Positions 22,279 through 34,020 of a stretch of DNA of 64,000 bases are shown here, one piece after another. Where the stretch lies: the NCBI GenBank assembly GCA_019188255.1, contig JAETXT010000002.1, forward strand, positions 2,480,001-2,544,000. The letters run 5' to 3'. Each line of letters starts with the position of its first letter. Within the stretch, counting starts at the first letter, position 1. A program made the translations under genes and the position numbers. Source of the stretch: Verticillium longisporum. Its lineage: Eukaryota > Ascomycota > Sordariomycetes > Glomerellales > Plectosphaerellaceae. Under the pieces are notes generated by a model. The model did not search any database. It was not told the DNA's origin and worked only from the letters and a program-made list of their open reading frames with translations.

Positions 22279-24953
22279 CTATGCTGATGCCTCCACATGT
22301 GCCTCCTCTTCCCCCTTCTTCGGGGCCTGAATCTGCTCCATCTCGCCCTCTTCGTCCTTTACCTCGCCTCCCTTCTCGAGCTCGACGTAGGCAGGGGGAT
22401 CCAGCGACTCGCCACCCTCCACCCAGACCTGCGCCAGTTCGTCCTCAATCTCCTGTCGCCTCGCCTGCCACTTCTCCACCTGGTCCAGTCGCTCGCGGAG
22501 GTCTTGGAGCTCCTTCTCGACCTGCATCTTCTCCCTCTCCGTGCCGATGCGGTCGAATGACCACTCGTCGCCCTGCTCGCCCTGCCCGAGCGTGAGGTTG
22601 TACGTGTGGTACTTCTTGAGCGAAGCGCGGGTCGAGATGGTGATGAGGGCTGGTTTCATGTCAGGAATGCCACCTCGATAATGCGTGACAGGATGACTTA
22701 CTGATTCCCCTCTCCTTGCACGTCTCATACAAGAGACCCTCGACGTCACTCGAAACAGCGCTGGTGCCTTCGTCGATAATGGCGTACTGGGGCTCGTGGT
22801 ACAGCAGCCTGGCGAAGCCCATGCGCTGCTTCTCGCCGCCACTGAGGATGTCCTTCCACTCCTTGCGCGTGTCCCAGCCGCCTTCGCGATCGGGGAGGTA
22901 GCCCAGACGCGCATCCTCGAGGACCCGCTTAAGATCCTCCTCCGTCTTGCGCTTCTCGCGCATGTCGTGGTGACCGTCGGGGTAGATGACTTGGTCTCGG
23001 AGCGTTCCGATGCTGAGGTAGGGTCGCTGCGGCAGGAACATGATGCCGTCCTGGCCAGCCGACTTGGGCCGGCTGACGAGGCCGCGGTATACGGGCCAGA
23101 GCCCTGCGAGGACGCGGGCAATGGCAGTCTTGCCAACGCCGTTGGGGCCGTCGATCTAGATATCGGGTTAGCCAGGGTCGTCTGTTGGCAGCATCATTTC
23201 AAACTCACCAGGAGATGCTCGCCTCTCCTCACCACCATGGAGAGAGAATCCAGCAGTTCGTCGCCGCCTTGAGGCCAGAGGGCAGGCGCGACAATGGGGA
23301 CGTTCTCGAATCGGACACCGTCAAAGCCCTTCTGCGTCGTGCCCTGGACATCCGACAGCGAGTAGAGTTCGTTCTGCTGTCCACGTAGGTAGTAGGCGTC
23401 GGCATGCACACGATGCAGCGTTGAGATGAGCGTGTAAACTCGACTCGTGTAGCCGGCAAGCTCGGACAGGTCCTTGATCGAATACATCATTCGACCGCCG
23501 GCATCCGCAAGCGACAGCATGAGCCTCTTGTTGGTGATAAACTCCTTCATGCGGCCACGCTCCTTGCCACCCTTCTCGGCGCTCTGAACCATCTCCATGG
23601 CACCACCAAGGCCACCCCACGCAGGCAGGAAGACGGGCAGAGAAGAGAGGAGATAGCCATAAGCACTCCAGCTGTACTTGAGAACAAAGTCCTCAAGCAT
23701 GTTGTAGCGGATCTTGAGCATGTAAATGCCCTCCATCCAGTTCTTGAGCGACTTGAACTCCTTGTTGAGGAAATGCTTCTCCATGTCGGCTCCGCCGTAG
23801 AAGGCAACCTCCTCCGCATTAGCAATGAGGCGGGCGTGCAGGCTTCGGAAGTCACCCTCCTTGCGTCCCTCGACGGCCTTGAGCTTTCCAAATGGCGGAG
23901 AGAGTCGGGGGAGGATGTTTGCGGTCAGGATGTAGTTGCTTGTCAGCCCGATGAAAGCCAAGGGGCCAAGCGAACGGTAGAGTTGATAGTTGAAGACACA
24001 GAGATCAACAAAAGGCTTGCCCAGAGACGAGTAGAGATTCGCGGCAGACGCACAGAACAGTGTAAGATCTTGCGTTATGAATTGGTCAGCGCCCTGACCA
24101 ACGCCGCCGTCGAGGTTGGACAGTTTGTAGTAGTTCAGGTTGTTGTTCAAATACAGGTCATGGATATAACGTGTTAGTCGTGTCCTGAAGGCAATGGACA
24201 CTTTGGACTCCAGGAACTTGATCATGGCATTGGTATAAGACGCTAGGCCGCCCAAGCCGCACCACTGTACTCCTGTTAGCGCAGCTCACGTAAAGCGAGG
24301 GCTTCGTCTGGCGTTTTGCATACCTTGGCGAGACCTAACAGGAAGGCCTTGCCTTGTCCGGCAACGAGATCCCGCACAATCTCTCCGTCGAGTCTCGCGA
24401 CCACAAGCGAGAGATATGTGCGCAGCATGAGGAACATGCCGTGGCTGAGGAGAAGACCGGCCTCCTTGCTCGACCACCGCGGAATCATGATGCTCATCAA
24501 GCTCAAGAACTGGTGCAGGAAGGCCAAATTGAGTCCGGGTTTTGTCTGCGCAGATGGAACAGTCCCATCGCCGAGTCCAGACACCCGCGGCGGGTTAAGA
24601 AAGAGGCGGCGATGGGCTTCGAAGGTCAAGGGCTTGGTTGTGTGGATGACGACCTTGGAGGTCCCCTCCTTATACGGCACGTAGATGGTGCGGGAGCCAT
24701 CCTTATTGAAGAGCCACGAGTTGGTACGGACCAGCTTGCGACCTTGCTCCCTCTCTTCCTTGCGGCTTTTCCACCAGCGTCTCCCTCCAGCCGCGCTGAG
24801 TATGATGGATGTTGCGAGCGCTAGTGTGGCCAGAAGTCGGGTTGTTCGTGTCGTCTTGCGCAGTCGGGTTCGGAAGATGGTCGAGTACTTCTCAATGAAG
24901 GCCGCAATGGCCTCTTCGGCTGCAGACCCGCGAAGGGTCGATTGAGCAGCCAT
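22279..24953 (-). CDS. Peroxisomal ABC half-transporter, subfamily D (Pxa1/ABCD1-like)
   Basis: ABCD proteins form dimers in the peroxisomal membrane and import very-long-chain acyl-CoA or fatty acids for beta-oxidation. Four exons fit: 24953-24324, 24264-23209, 23155-22702 and 22649-22279, giving 836 residues, the usual size. The ABC_membrane_2 domain fills about residues 100-430 and includes the EAA-like NAEEVAFYGGADME. The nucleotide-binding domain has Walker A GPNGVGKT, signature LSGGEKQRMGFARLL and Walker B YAIIDEGTSAVS. The H-loop position reads TISTRASLKKYHTY, so the usual histidine (ISHRPSL in many ABCDs) is Thr. The C-terminal tail is a charged coiled coil (REKMQVEKELQDLRERL). No frame defect is present. 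Whether it corresponds to yeast Pxa1 or Pxa2 is not certain from sequence reading alone. Confidence 0.93.
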
Positions 24954-27900
24954 GTCGATGGTTGTCGGGCGCAAGCGAAGTAGCTTGGCGCAATGGTGTC
25001 GATTGATGCTATGAATGGGAACCCATTACAGATCGAAAGCGCCGGGCAGAAGCTGTCTTGCTGTTGAATCAGAGAGGGTGTGTGACCATGACGGAGATCG
25101 GAGGGTGCGATGTGGTGTTGTAATTCTGGCACAAGCCTTCGCAGATGTGGCCTCGTTGGGAAAAACGGGCAGCGCTGGGCAAGCTTGTGATGGTGGTTTA
25201 CATTAGGCACGATGCCGATAGGTGGTCCCGTGGAGGGTCCCGCGAATGACCAGCTCGGATGTTGGAGTAACAAAGCCTCGGGTCTTCCAGCGCACCCAGT
25301 GGGATTTCACATGCTGGAATGCCAGCTGCAACAGGGATGGTCGGTGGTCTTCCCCATGGGCATGACGTTTACTCATCTCATGCTAGTGGCGTGTGGCTTA
25401 TTACTGGCAAGTTGTGGCGGGGCATCATCACGTGTCGACGTTGTACGAATTCCCACGTCTACGAGCCAAGTACGGCGCCGACGTGTGCTAGCCATCATCC
25501 TCAGTATTGCATTCACATTAAAGGAGAATGGTCAAGACTTTCCAACTCCTTCCAACGCACTGTGCACAATATCGTTGGTTATGTTGACTGCATCAGCTCT
25601 TGCCGAACAAATGGTGGTAAATGAGATCTCGACCAGTCTTACTAAGAGTGACGAAATCCTGAACCTTGTAGATCGGCCGAGGGCGCTCCGCCGACAAGCC
25701 CATCGGCTTTTTAGTTGATGTTCCCTGAGAGGCTGCATATTCAGGCCTTTGCGAGGCCCAGATCACTTGAAGGTTAAGAGGCCCCTCGTTGAGTGGAGCA
25801 AGAACATCCTGGGCCTCATATGTTAATCTGGCGATTCGAACTTGTTTGTATTTATCACGTAGATGGAGAGAGTTATGGATTTGGGGGTTGCTCTCTCATC
25901 AAAATCGAAAGAACAGACGAACATTGTTGTCTGATGTACGTCGATCAGGTTGATCTGAGCAATGGAATTCTCCAGAATACTGAGAATGTAGCTTTATTGC
26001 TCATGAAGATATGACAAGCTCCATTGTCTCGTATATACCCATTAAGGCTGAGCTCATGAGACGAACCTCGTCGAGGGCGCTCCGTTGTGCAGATCGGCAG
26101 TATGGGTATCAGCGCGCTTGCTTCATGAACCATCACGGCGATGCGGCTAAGCGACATCGATTCTCATAGCCCTGACGAAAGCATCCTGCAATGCGACCTT
26201 CCATGCTCGACGGGACATATCATGATCCCAGCATAGCTACATGTGGACAACCTAACAACTCGTTTCTACCACTGTAGCCAAAGGCCCGGGCAAGGTGCCC
26301 ATGGCCGTTGGTATAGGCCACTTCAGGCCATTTGGAGGCTGCATTGAGTGTGAACCAGGAGGGTGGCTTCTTCCACTCGGTTAGCCTAAGGTAGCCTTCA
26401 TACAAAAAAAAAATGGCTGACAACAGCATCGCAAGCCATATTCAATACGGACACGAACGCTCCACCACTGATCACTGGGTCGACACTGGGAAAGCTTCAC
26501 TTCACATTCTCTGTATGCCGACTTGATTAGCATACGTTGATGATGTGAATCTGCCAGTTCGGCGAACCTCCCACCTGAGAGGTTAAGAGGATCGAGTCAC
26601 ATTTTGGGCGAGTCTTCGTGACAACGGTTTTGCCACCTGCGGGAAGACATGCAGGAAGACCCTTGGCCTGGGGTTGGGCCATTCCTGGTCTGGAGCAACG
26701 ATTTAGAGCCGAGAAAGCGAAAACGGCACGATTGGCCATACTCCACGATCTTGGGCGTCCAACCAGATGTGCTGTTGAGGCGGGCGGCAAGGTGGCCAAT
26801 CATGGGGTGAGGTGGTGGGCTGCACCCCCACTGGCGGCGGGAAAGTGATGCCACCAATGTGGCATTGTCACTGTCCCTTGGCCATGTCGTTCTGAAGGCT
26901 CCCAAGCTCTGTTTGCCATGTCTGTCTGGTCTGCGGACACTCACCTCGGTTTGGCGGTGTGGGACGTCTTCCCTTGATTCACGAAAGAGGGTGGGAGCCA
27001 ACTGGATCATGGCATCATCAATCACGTTGTGTGTTGAAGCTGGAATGTGGACCTCATGGAAGTTGTGAGCCTACGACCAACTGAGCTTCTACAAAGTGCT
27101 TCCAGATACCTAGTGAGGCTGAAGCTTGCTTGCCTCAAGTGTACCTGGATCCATGTCGCCATGCAAGGACCACAGCTGTCAGTGGGCCATGGGCCGCCGA
27201 CTATGGCCCGTGAGGAATCAGGAGCTGAAACGATGAGACAAAATACGTCTGCTGATCCACAAACCAGGCCTGGGCACGGCAGATTCCATCGGATGGTGCA
27301 GCCAGATGCCTCGAACCGTTCTCTACCATCTGGCCAGCTCTTGGGTTCCCAAGACGTGTGAGCGGAACGGTAAGGAGGGTTGGAGAAGCAGGAAGAGAAT
27401 GGAAGAGGGGCGGGAAGGGGGAGCAGACATGTTGCAGCCCTCGGCAATGCTCGACGAATCTGAGATGGGATTCGAAGGACACGGATGGTGACAAGGGCCT
27501 GTTGAGAGTACAAAGTTCAAGGTGTTGGCGGCTCGCTCTGGCCTGGATACGGCTTGACCACCCTGAATGTATCCACCTTGGAGATTTCCCATGCTGCTAA
27601 TGAGCTTGGCGGCAGGCCAGTCTGTGGTGGAGCATTAGGCTGGAGAGGAGACATGGGACGTGACGAAGACGTCTTGGACTGCTGATTGCAGAAGAGTGTA
27701 CAAGTCATAGCCCACAGTGTCCAATTTGGCCGGGTTGCGGAGCTCAGCCCGACCAAAGAAGGACCGTACCTCTTGTCTATTCCCACGGCTCAACCCTCAT
27801 CAGCGCTAGTACGTCTCATCTCATTTCCCCTACTCGCCCAACGCCTACTGGGTAATTTCGCCGCGATATCCACCCGGTGCCTGCCATCCCTACCCTTTTA

Positions 27901-29186
27901 CCCTGTGTGGTGCGTACCCGCCCAGCCTTTCCCCAGTTCTTGCTGCACAGCGCACATACCCCTGGGCACCACCCGCCCCCTCCCCTTTGGAGCTCAAACC
28001 TCCTTCCCCCCAGATGCTTCCCGTCCAGTGGCTGGGAGGCAAGCAAGCAGTAAGCTAAGGCAGTCAGAGCCGCCCGGATAGCTTGGAGCACCTTCCCCCC
28101 CGGCGGTCCAGAAGGCCCAGCAGTGAGCACAGCACCAGAGCAAGCATAGGCCACACCTAGCCATAGCGCCTCGTTCCTCTCTCTCGCTCTCCCATCTTTC
28201 TCTCTCCCGGTAGCAAGCGGCCAGAACAAACCCTCATCCCGTTTAGAGCCCGTCATTTCGCTTGCGCCTGGGTCTCTTCTCGCTCTTCAGCCTCTACCAC
28301 GCTATTCGACCCCCCCATCCCCGTCGCTCCAGTCTTGTCTCGTTTCCCGTTGTCTCCCATTCACGCTCCTCTTTCATTCTCCACGCCATCGCCGTCCTCC
28401 TCCGCACGGCAACGCGGTCTACCGGAAACGACTCGACCTATTCGACGGAACAAAGCCTCCAGCTTCACTCGTTATACAGAGCTCGCAGCCCTTCCGTCAA
28501 GCTACATCCTATTGACTTGTCTTTCGCCTTCTTCGAATTCTATTTCGCCCCATGCCTTGCCGACCGACCGAGCGCCCGCCAGTTTAACCCAGCCACCTGT
28601 TTCGCCGGTACCGCCTCTCGCGACCACGCTTCACGAAAGTCGATCAATTCTCGCGCCCAAGGATAACCCTATTCGACGTTTTCTTCGCCTTGATTCGCAG
28701 ACTGTTTGACTGCACACAATACTCAGCTCATTGTAACCCGGCGCGCCCCCGACATTCGAACCAGCCCTTGAAGGCTCTCGATTCGGAGAACGAGTTCCTG
28801 GTTCTGCCTGTGACTCAGTTCACGCAGCCAGCGGCTCTCAACAGGTGGTGAGTCTGCCTGAGTTGATATCACCGATGGTGATTTGCGCCGCGACATCCTT
28901 CCCACTCGCGAAGAGAAGCTGCAGAGTTCCCCGCGACGAAGATGGCCGATTGCGAACGCCACAGTAGCGCCGCTGCAATGTCTCGGATTTTCTCATTGAG
29001 CACGGCGAGACGGAATTGTAATGAAGACCTGGTTCGGCCAGCACTCGACCACCTCTGCGTCATCCCCAATCCGGCTGCTTTTCGCAGCGCTTCATTTGTC
29101 GTCGCGTCAAACTGCGCGCGTCTCGTCTGGTCAAGATCACGAACCCATGCTGACCTCGAACCAGTAGTTTAGCAGGCAACGCCACT
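24954..29186. other. Long intergenic region / probable promoter and leader of the Psr1 gene
   Basis: Some 4.2 kb with no recognisable gene. From about 27800 the sequence is strongly C/T-rich on the plus strand, as expected for a long 5' untranslated leader of the plus-strand gene starting at 29187. The part 24954-27800 shows only overlapping short frames without family resemblance. Confidence 0.5.
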
Positions 29187-30863
29187 ATGTCCGAGAAGTT
29201 CCAACAGTCTATTCCATCCGACGACACCACTCTTCGCACTCGAAACGAGCCGCTGTCCACCCAGGACACCACCAAGGGTAGCAGTCTCTTGACACCCGAG
29301 GACAGTAGCAGCATAAAGAAGACACAGCACGGCCTCCTACACGTGCCCTCCCGAACCTCTTCGCAGAGGAACCAAGCGTCGCCGACGTCTACTGGATTGA
29401 GCGGTGTGACTGTCAGCGACTCGCGTAACAGTATCAGCGACAGGTCTAAAGGATCTCGAAGCAGCATCATGGGCGGTCAACGCAACGGCAGTATTTCCAG
29501 CCGCCGATCCGGGGTTGAGACTGAGCCGACCAACACACCCGGAAACTCGCAGTTGAATTCGCCCACAAACCCGCCCCAGAAGAAGAAAAAGGGCGGCCTC
29601 CTTTCCCTATTGGGATGCTGCGGGGTTCCCGACAGCGCGCAGGCCTTGGAAGGAAACGAGCAGGGTGTCCACAAACTTGACAGGCTCCCAGCTAGGCCGA
29701 CGACATCCAAGTCTAGGCAGGCGACCCCACAGGACCAGCCTTCATCTAGCAAAAGCCAACTGCAGGAGAAGCAGCCTCAACCAGAACTTCCAATGACGGC
29801 CGCCGAACACAAGGGCAAGCGGAGTTCCAACACTACGGCCGTCGACGAACCCGTGCCAGTGATTCCAGAGAGCTCTGATCACAAGCAGCCGGCAGCCAGC
29901 GGCGTCGCGGATGCACCGGCTATTACGGTCGATAGTTCCACCGACACGAAACCCGAGCCTGCGCCGGTTGAAGACACTGCCACGACGACCAAAGATGTTG
30001 ACGGCGACGAAGTCATGGCCGATGCCACGATACCCGAGGTCGCCGAGGAGAAGGCACAGGGACAAGTCCCCACGCCCGAATCTCAGTCGAGTCAAGTCCC
30101 ACCTCCCCTCCGGGTCCGGCGCCCACGACCAGTATCCCACCTCTGCCTGTGAGCAGCGCCGAGGCCGCGCAATTACCAATTTCAGAGCCGCAAAGGATTT
30201 CGCTTTTGCCTCCCATTGCACCCGAATTCAAGGGAAAGAAGTGCCTCGTGCTTGACCTCGATGAGACACTCGTGCACAGTTCGTTCAAGGTGAGCGATTT
30301 CTCAGGGTTCTCTAATCTCATTGCGTGCTAACACAACGCCAGATTCTGCACCAGGCTGATTTCACCATACCGGTTGAGATTGAGGGCAACTACCACAACG
30401 TTTACGTCATCAAGCGACCCGGCGTCGATCAGTTCATGAAGCGCGTCGGTGAGCTGTATGAAGTCGTTGTCTTTACAGCATCCGTCTCTAAGGTGAGATT
30501 ACATTACTCTACTAAAACTGTCGTGTTTGATTGACTGACGCCGCCTCTTAGTACGGCGACCCCCTTCTGGACCAGCTCGACATCCACAAGGTCGTTCACC
30601 ACAGGCTTTTCCGCGAGAGCTGCTACAACCACCAAGGAAACTACGTCAAGGATCTCTCCCAGGTGGGACGAGACTTGAAAGACACGATCATCATCGACAA
30701 TTCTCCTACGTCCTACATCTTCCACCCGCAACACGCCGTACCCATCAGCAGTTGGTTCTCTGACGCCCACGACAACGAGCTGCTTGATCTCATCCCAGTT
30801 CTCGAAGACTTGGCAGGCGCCAACGTGCAAGACGTCAGCCTGGTCCTCGATGTCACTCTCTGA
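29187..30863 (+). CDS. psr1: Psr1/NIF-type (FCP1-like) protein phosphatase, apparent -1 frameshift
   Basis: HAD-superfamily Ser/Thr phosphatase of the SCP/FCP1 type; yeast Psr1 acts at the plasma membrane in the general and sodium stress responses. Exons are 29187-30289, 30343-30492 and 30552-30863. The N-terminal ~330 residues are polar and disordered (Ser/Thr/Pro/Gln), with a Lys-rich stretch before [12 protein letters not shown], where a Cys pair could be acylated. The catalytic domain starts with [16 protein letters not shown] (DxDxT nucleophile motif) and continues through [33 protein letters not shown] and [14 protein letters not shown] to VSLVLDVTL. Before the domain the frame breaks near 30096-30105, in the run CCTCCCCTCC. 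Restoring one C makes exon 1 1104 bp (368 codons) and links SQVPP to the proline-rich ...[17 protein letters not shown]. The intended product is about 521 residues. As written, translation stops at 30152. Confidence 0.87.
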
Positions 30864-32062
30864 TGATACCCCCATCCCCTTCTCTTCTTTCTCGTTCGCA
30901 GTCCCGCCCAAGGGTACGGGATTCCGCCCCCATCATAGCGGCAGGCGTTTCGGTTGCGATTCTGCTTTATTTTTCTTGGTGTAGATGTATTACTGTCTAA
31001 TCTATATACGAGCATTGGCGACAACACGGTGCCCTTCCAAAGCCCAAAACCGATTCACGACGCGAACAAATCCTCTATCGATTCTTGATACCAGCCCCGC
31101 TCAGACATGTCGAACACATAGTCGACTCTACACGCGGTGTGGCAGGACTAGATAGCATATGTTGGAGCCCATTGTGGGCGACAGAAGTATGGCTTTGAGC
31201 GCGTTTTTGGGATAATGATGACGGACAATTGTGAAGGGTTCGTCAGGCAGTGTTGTTGTCTTTTACTCAGCTTTACATTGTTTCAGTCCATACACGCACA
31301 TGATCGAGATTGCGAGTAGGCCCGCTCTCCGTCGTTGCATTTGCGCGGGGATTGAGTAGCCAGTCGATAGGAAGTGGTTTCCAGACCGCAGTAGATGCGG
31401 CTGGCTTGAGACCAGAAGACGGCGCCGAGCTGCTGGCGAGCTCAAGGAGCAGCGTCCGGCAGCAAATACCGCGTCATTCGTACACTATACCAATCTAAGA
31501 GTTACCGGATTTGACTGTCATTTACATGATGAAGTGAATTTCTTGTCGGCGTTCTGCGGCTTCTTGATTTTCTTCTTTTAATTCTGATTGACTACTGAAT
31601 GACTGATGCGCCGAAAGGGTACGACTCAGATGAGAATTCACGTATGAGGGGGCCAGATCACATCCCATGGCGGGCGGCCAGTGGGGAAACCTGGAGAGAT
31701 GCAGGCGCGGTCGGGTGGAGCCTAGAGGCACGGACAAGAGGCCTGGTGGAATTTGCCTTTGGAATCAAGCAGGCGTCGGAAGAACATCGGCGCGCCGGTT
31801 CGCAGCTGGTCGGTGGTGGTAGCTCGCCGCACGCGCTCCACTGCAAGCGACCCCAGGCGGGTAGGTCCCCTTTCCAAAAATGTGGCCTCTTTTGGGTGGG
31901 TGTCCGCGTCCAACAGTAGCAGAGAGAGAACCTGTCCTGCCCCATCAACCACCTTGCCTTCTTCCCATCGCCGAGCTTAATTCATCCATCCCCTCCCACA
32001 TCAAACTCGACCCGACCATCCTGCAGTGATACCCAGGGCTCTCCGCTTCTTTGACCGTTACA
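30864..32062. other. Intergenic region
   Basis: About 1.2 kb between two plus-strand genes; the 3' end of the Psr1 gene and the promoter of Sec61 beta are expected here. No gene or repeat is recognised. Confidence 0.5.
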
Positions 32063-32695
32063 ATGGTATGTCCCGAAATGCAGCGTCACGAACAATGGCC
32101 GATCTCCTAGGGGGCGCTGGGGAGGAGACGCCCGCCGCGACGAGGCCACGATGGCCCATCGCGAGGATCTACCCAAGACAACATAATCAGTCCACTGACA
32201 CGAGGGCCTACTTCTAGTCTTCTCCTCGCGCCGCCTCGCCTGCTGGCACCCCCGCCGCGTCCGGCGCCAGCATCGCCCGCCCTTCGTCGCCTTCGATCCC
32301 CGGCGGCCCCCGTACCGCCATCCCTCGCCGCGCCGCCGCCGACCAGAAGGAGAAGATCGCCAATGCCAGGCCAAGCAGCACGAGGGCCGCCGGCGCCGGC
32401 GGCAGCTCCAGCACCATGCTGAGTACGTCCTGTCACAGTCAGAAGGGAGAATGTCAAGCGGGCCGTGATTTGCTAATTCGTGCGTTCTCAACAGGGCTGT
32501 ACACCGACGAGTCCCCGGACTCAAGGTCGACCCCGTCGTCGTTCTCGTTCTGTCTCTCGTCTTCATCTTCAGCGTTGTCGCTCTGCACAGTACGTTTTGC
32601 CGTGCCGCCAAACCATACGCATCACTTTTATACACATCATCTTCTAACACATCACTGTAGTCATCGCCAAGGTCACCAGGAAGTTTTCCAGCTAA
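32063..32695 (+). CDS. sbh1: Sec61 beta / Sbh1 translocon subunit, apparent -1 frameshift
   Basis: Small tail-anchored subunit of the ER protein-conducting channel. The model has four exons: 32063-32065 (the ATG alone), 32218-32422, 32495-32589 and 32661-32695. Exon 1 is followed directly by GTATGT. The spliced product begins M-SSPRAASPAGTPAASG, continues with the conserved basic segment GGPRTAIPRRAAADQKEK and SSTMLRLYTDESPG, and ends in the membrane anchor VVVLVLSLVFIFSVVALHIIAKVTRKFSS. In exon 3 the frame shifts at about 32510-32514: TCCCCGG must be TCCCCCGG to read SPGLKVDPVVV. With one C restored the coding length is 339 bp, 112 residues, normal for the family. The gene is expected to be important for secretion, which makes a true knockout less likely than a sequence error. 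Confidence 0.85.
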
Positions 32696-34020
32696 ACGGC
32701 GCGCGCTCTCATTGACGAGGATGAATTGACAACGATTGAGCTGAGCCGATAAAAATCAGCTTGGAGAAGCGAGCGCGACTGCATCACGGTTGCGACCCTT
32801 TTTCGGCGTGGTCGTTCGAGCCCTGCGGGATATCCTGGGTGCGGCGAGACGAAGAAAAGAAAAGCAGGCACGGCTTTTTTCTGTTTTAGGGCCTGCTCTA
32901 ATGGACGGCGCATGTTCTCTTGCTTCCTGTTGGAGTCACTATTCTCCCCTCGGCAGCGGGCACGGGTACCAGGGGCGGTTGTGGAGGAAGGGTGGTTGGG
33001 ATGTATTATACCAGTTTCATGGGGTGTCTAGGCGAGGAATCTTGACGCCCTTTGCAGTTTGAACCATGGAGTGTGTTCGTGTGTGGTCGCGTGTAGCCGA
33101 CAGGTGCTACCTCAAATTCCTTACAAGAGGACATGACACATTGCAAGGTGGGCAAGTAACAGGGTACTTCGATCAGGTTGACAAGCCGATACGTCAAGTC
33201 ATTGCGTTGTACCACACGAAAGTTAGCCACGGCCCTGAGCTTCACCTGTTCGAACACGCGCATGCTAAATGAGACGGCAAGATGCGAGTTTGACGTGCCA
33301 CTCGTGGTGGCAGTGAAAAGGGTAGCTTACGCCATAATGGCTGGATCTGGAAACCGGTTGAGAAGGAGCGCAGCTGGCTCCTGATTCGCTTGACCTGGCA
33401 GCGTGTTGGAGAGTTGCTGTGCATCCCGCCAGTGCACTCTGTCAGTGTCAGGCACCTTGGAGTGCAGCTCTCAGGGGGGGCCGATCAGCATCGTACGTCA
33501 CTGCTTTCACGCGCACCTTCCCCTCCCCCTCATCGCCCAGTTCCCGCCTCTTGCCTCAGAGCTCCTGACTTCTAGGCCTCGTTTCGCCTCCACAAGTTGC
33601 TATCCTAGCTGCATGCCATGTTACCTTGCATTGTCCCTCTTTGAATTCCACCGTATACATATCTGGCGGGCCCCCTATTGCCTTCTCAGTCTTCGTCATT
33701 TCGCTCTTGGTACTCAGTGGCTCCCACACTGAACTGAATCGCGCATCACACCTGCACAGCCTTCACGCTCAAACCAACCAGCCTTTTGAGGACACGACGT
33801 GGAGCTTCATGGCCGGTACCGACTCGGCACGATATCACATTTGATTAGAGTTTGCACAAAGCTGCCGCCTGGATGACGAAGCATCATTCGTAACCTCTTC
33901 ATATATCCCTCTTATTGAGGAGCCTTTATCTTGCACTGCTTCTACGCAGCAGCTGGTCGCACACGCTCCGTACTCGGGAATCTTGACTCTGTACCACGTC
34001 TACGAGCCTCACCAGCCACT
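32696..34020. other. Intergenic region
   Basis: About 1.3 kb between Sec61 beta and the glycosyltransferase. No gene is recognised. The part after about 33500 is pyrimidine-rich and may be the promoter and leader of the gene starting at 34021. Confidence 0.5.

Noticed and set aside
25830..25850. B-box-like TTCGAATC on the minus strand
   Set aside because: Surrounding bases give no acceptor or T-stem pairing; not a tRNA.
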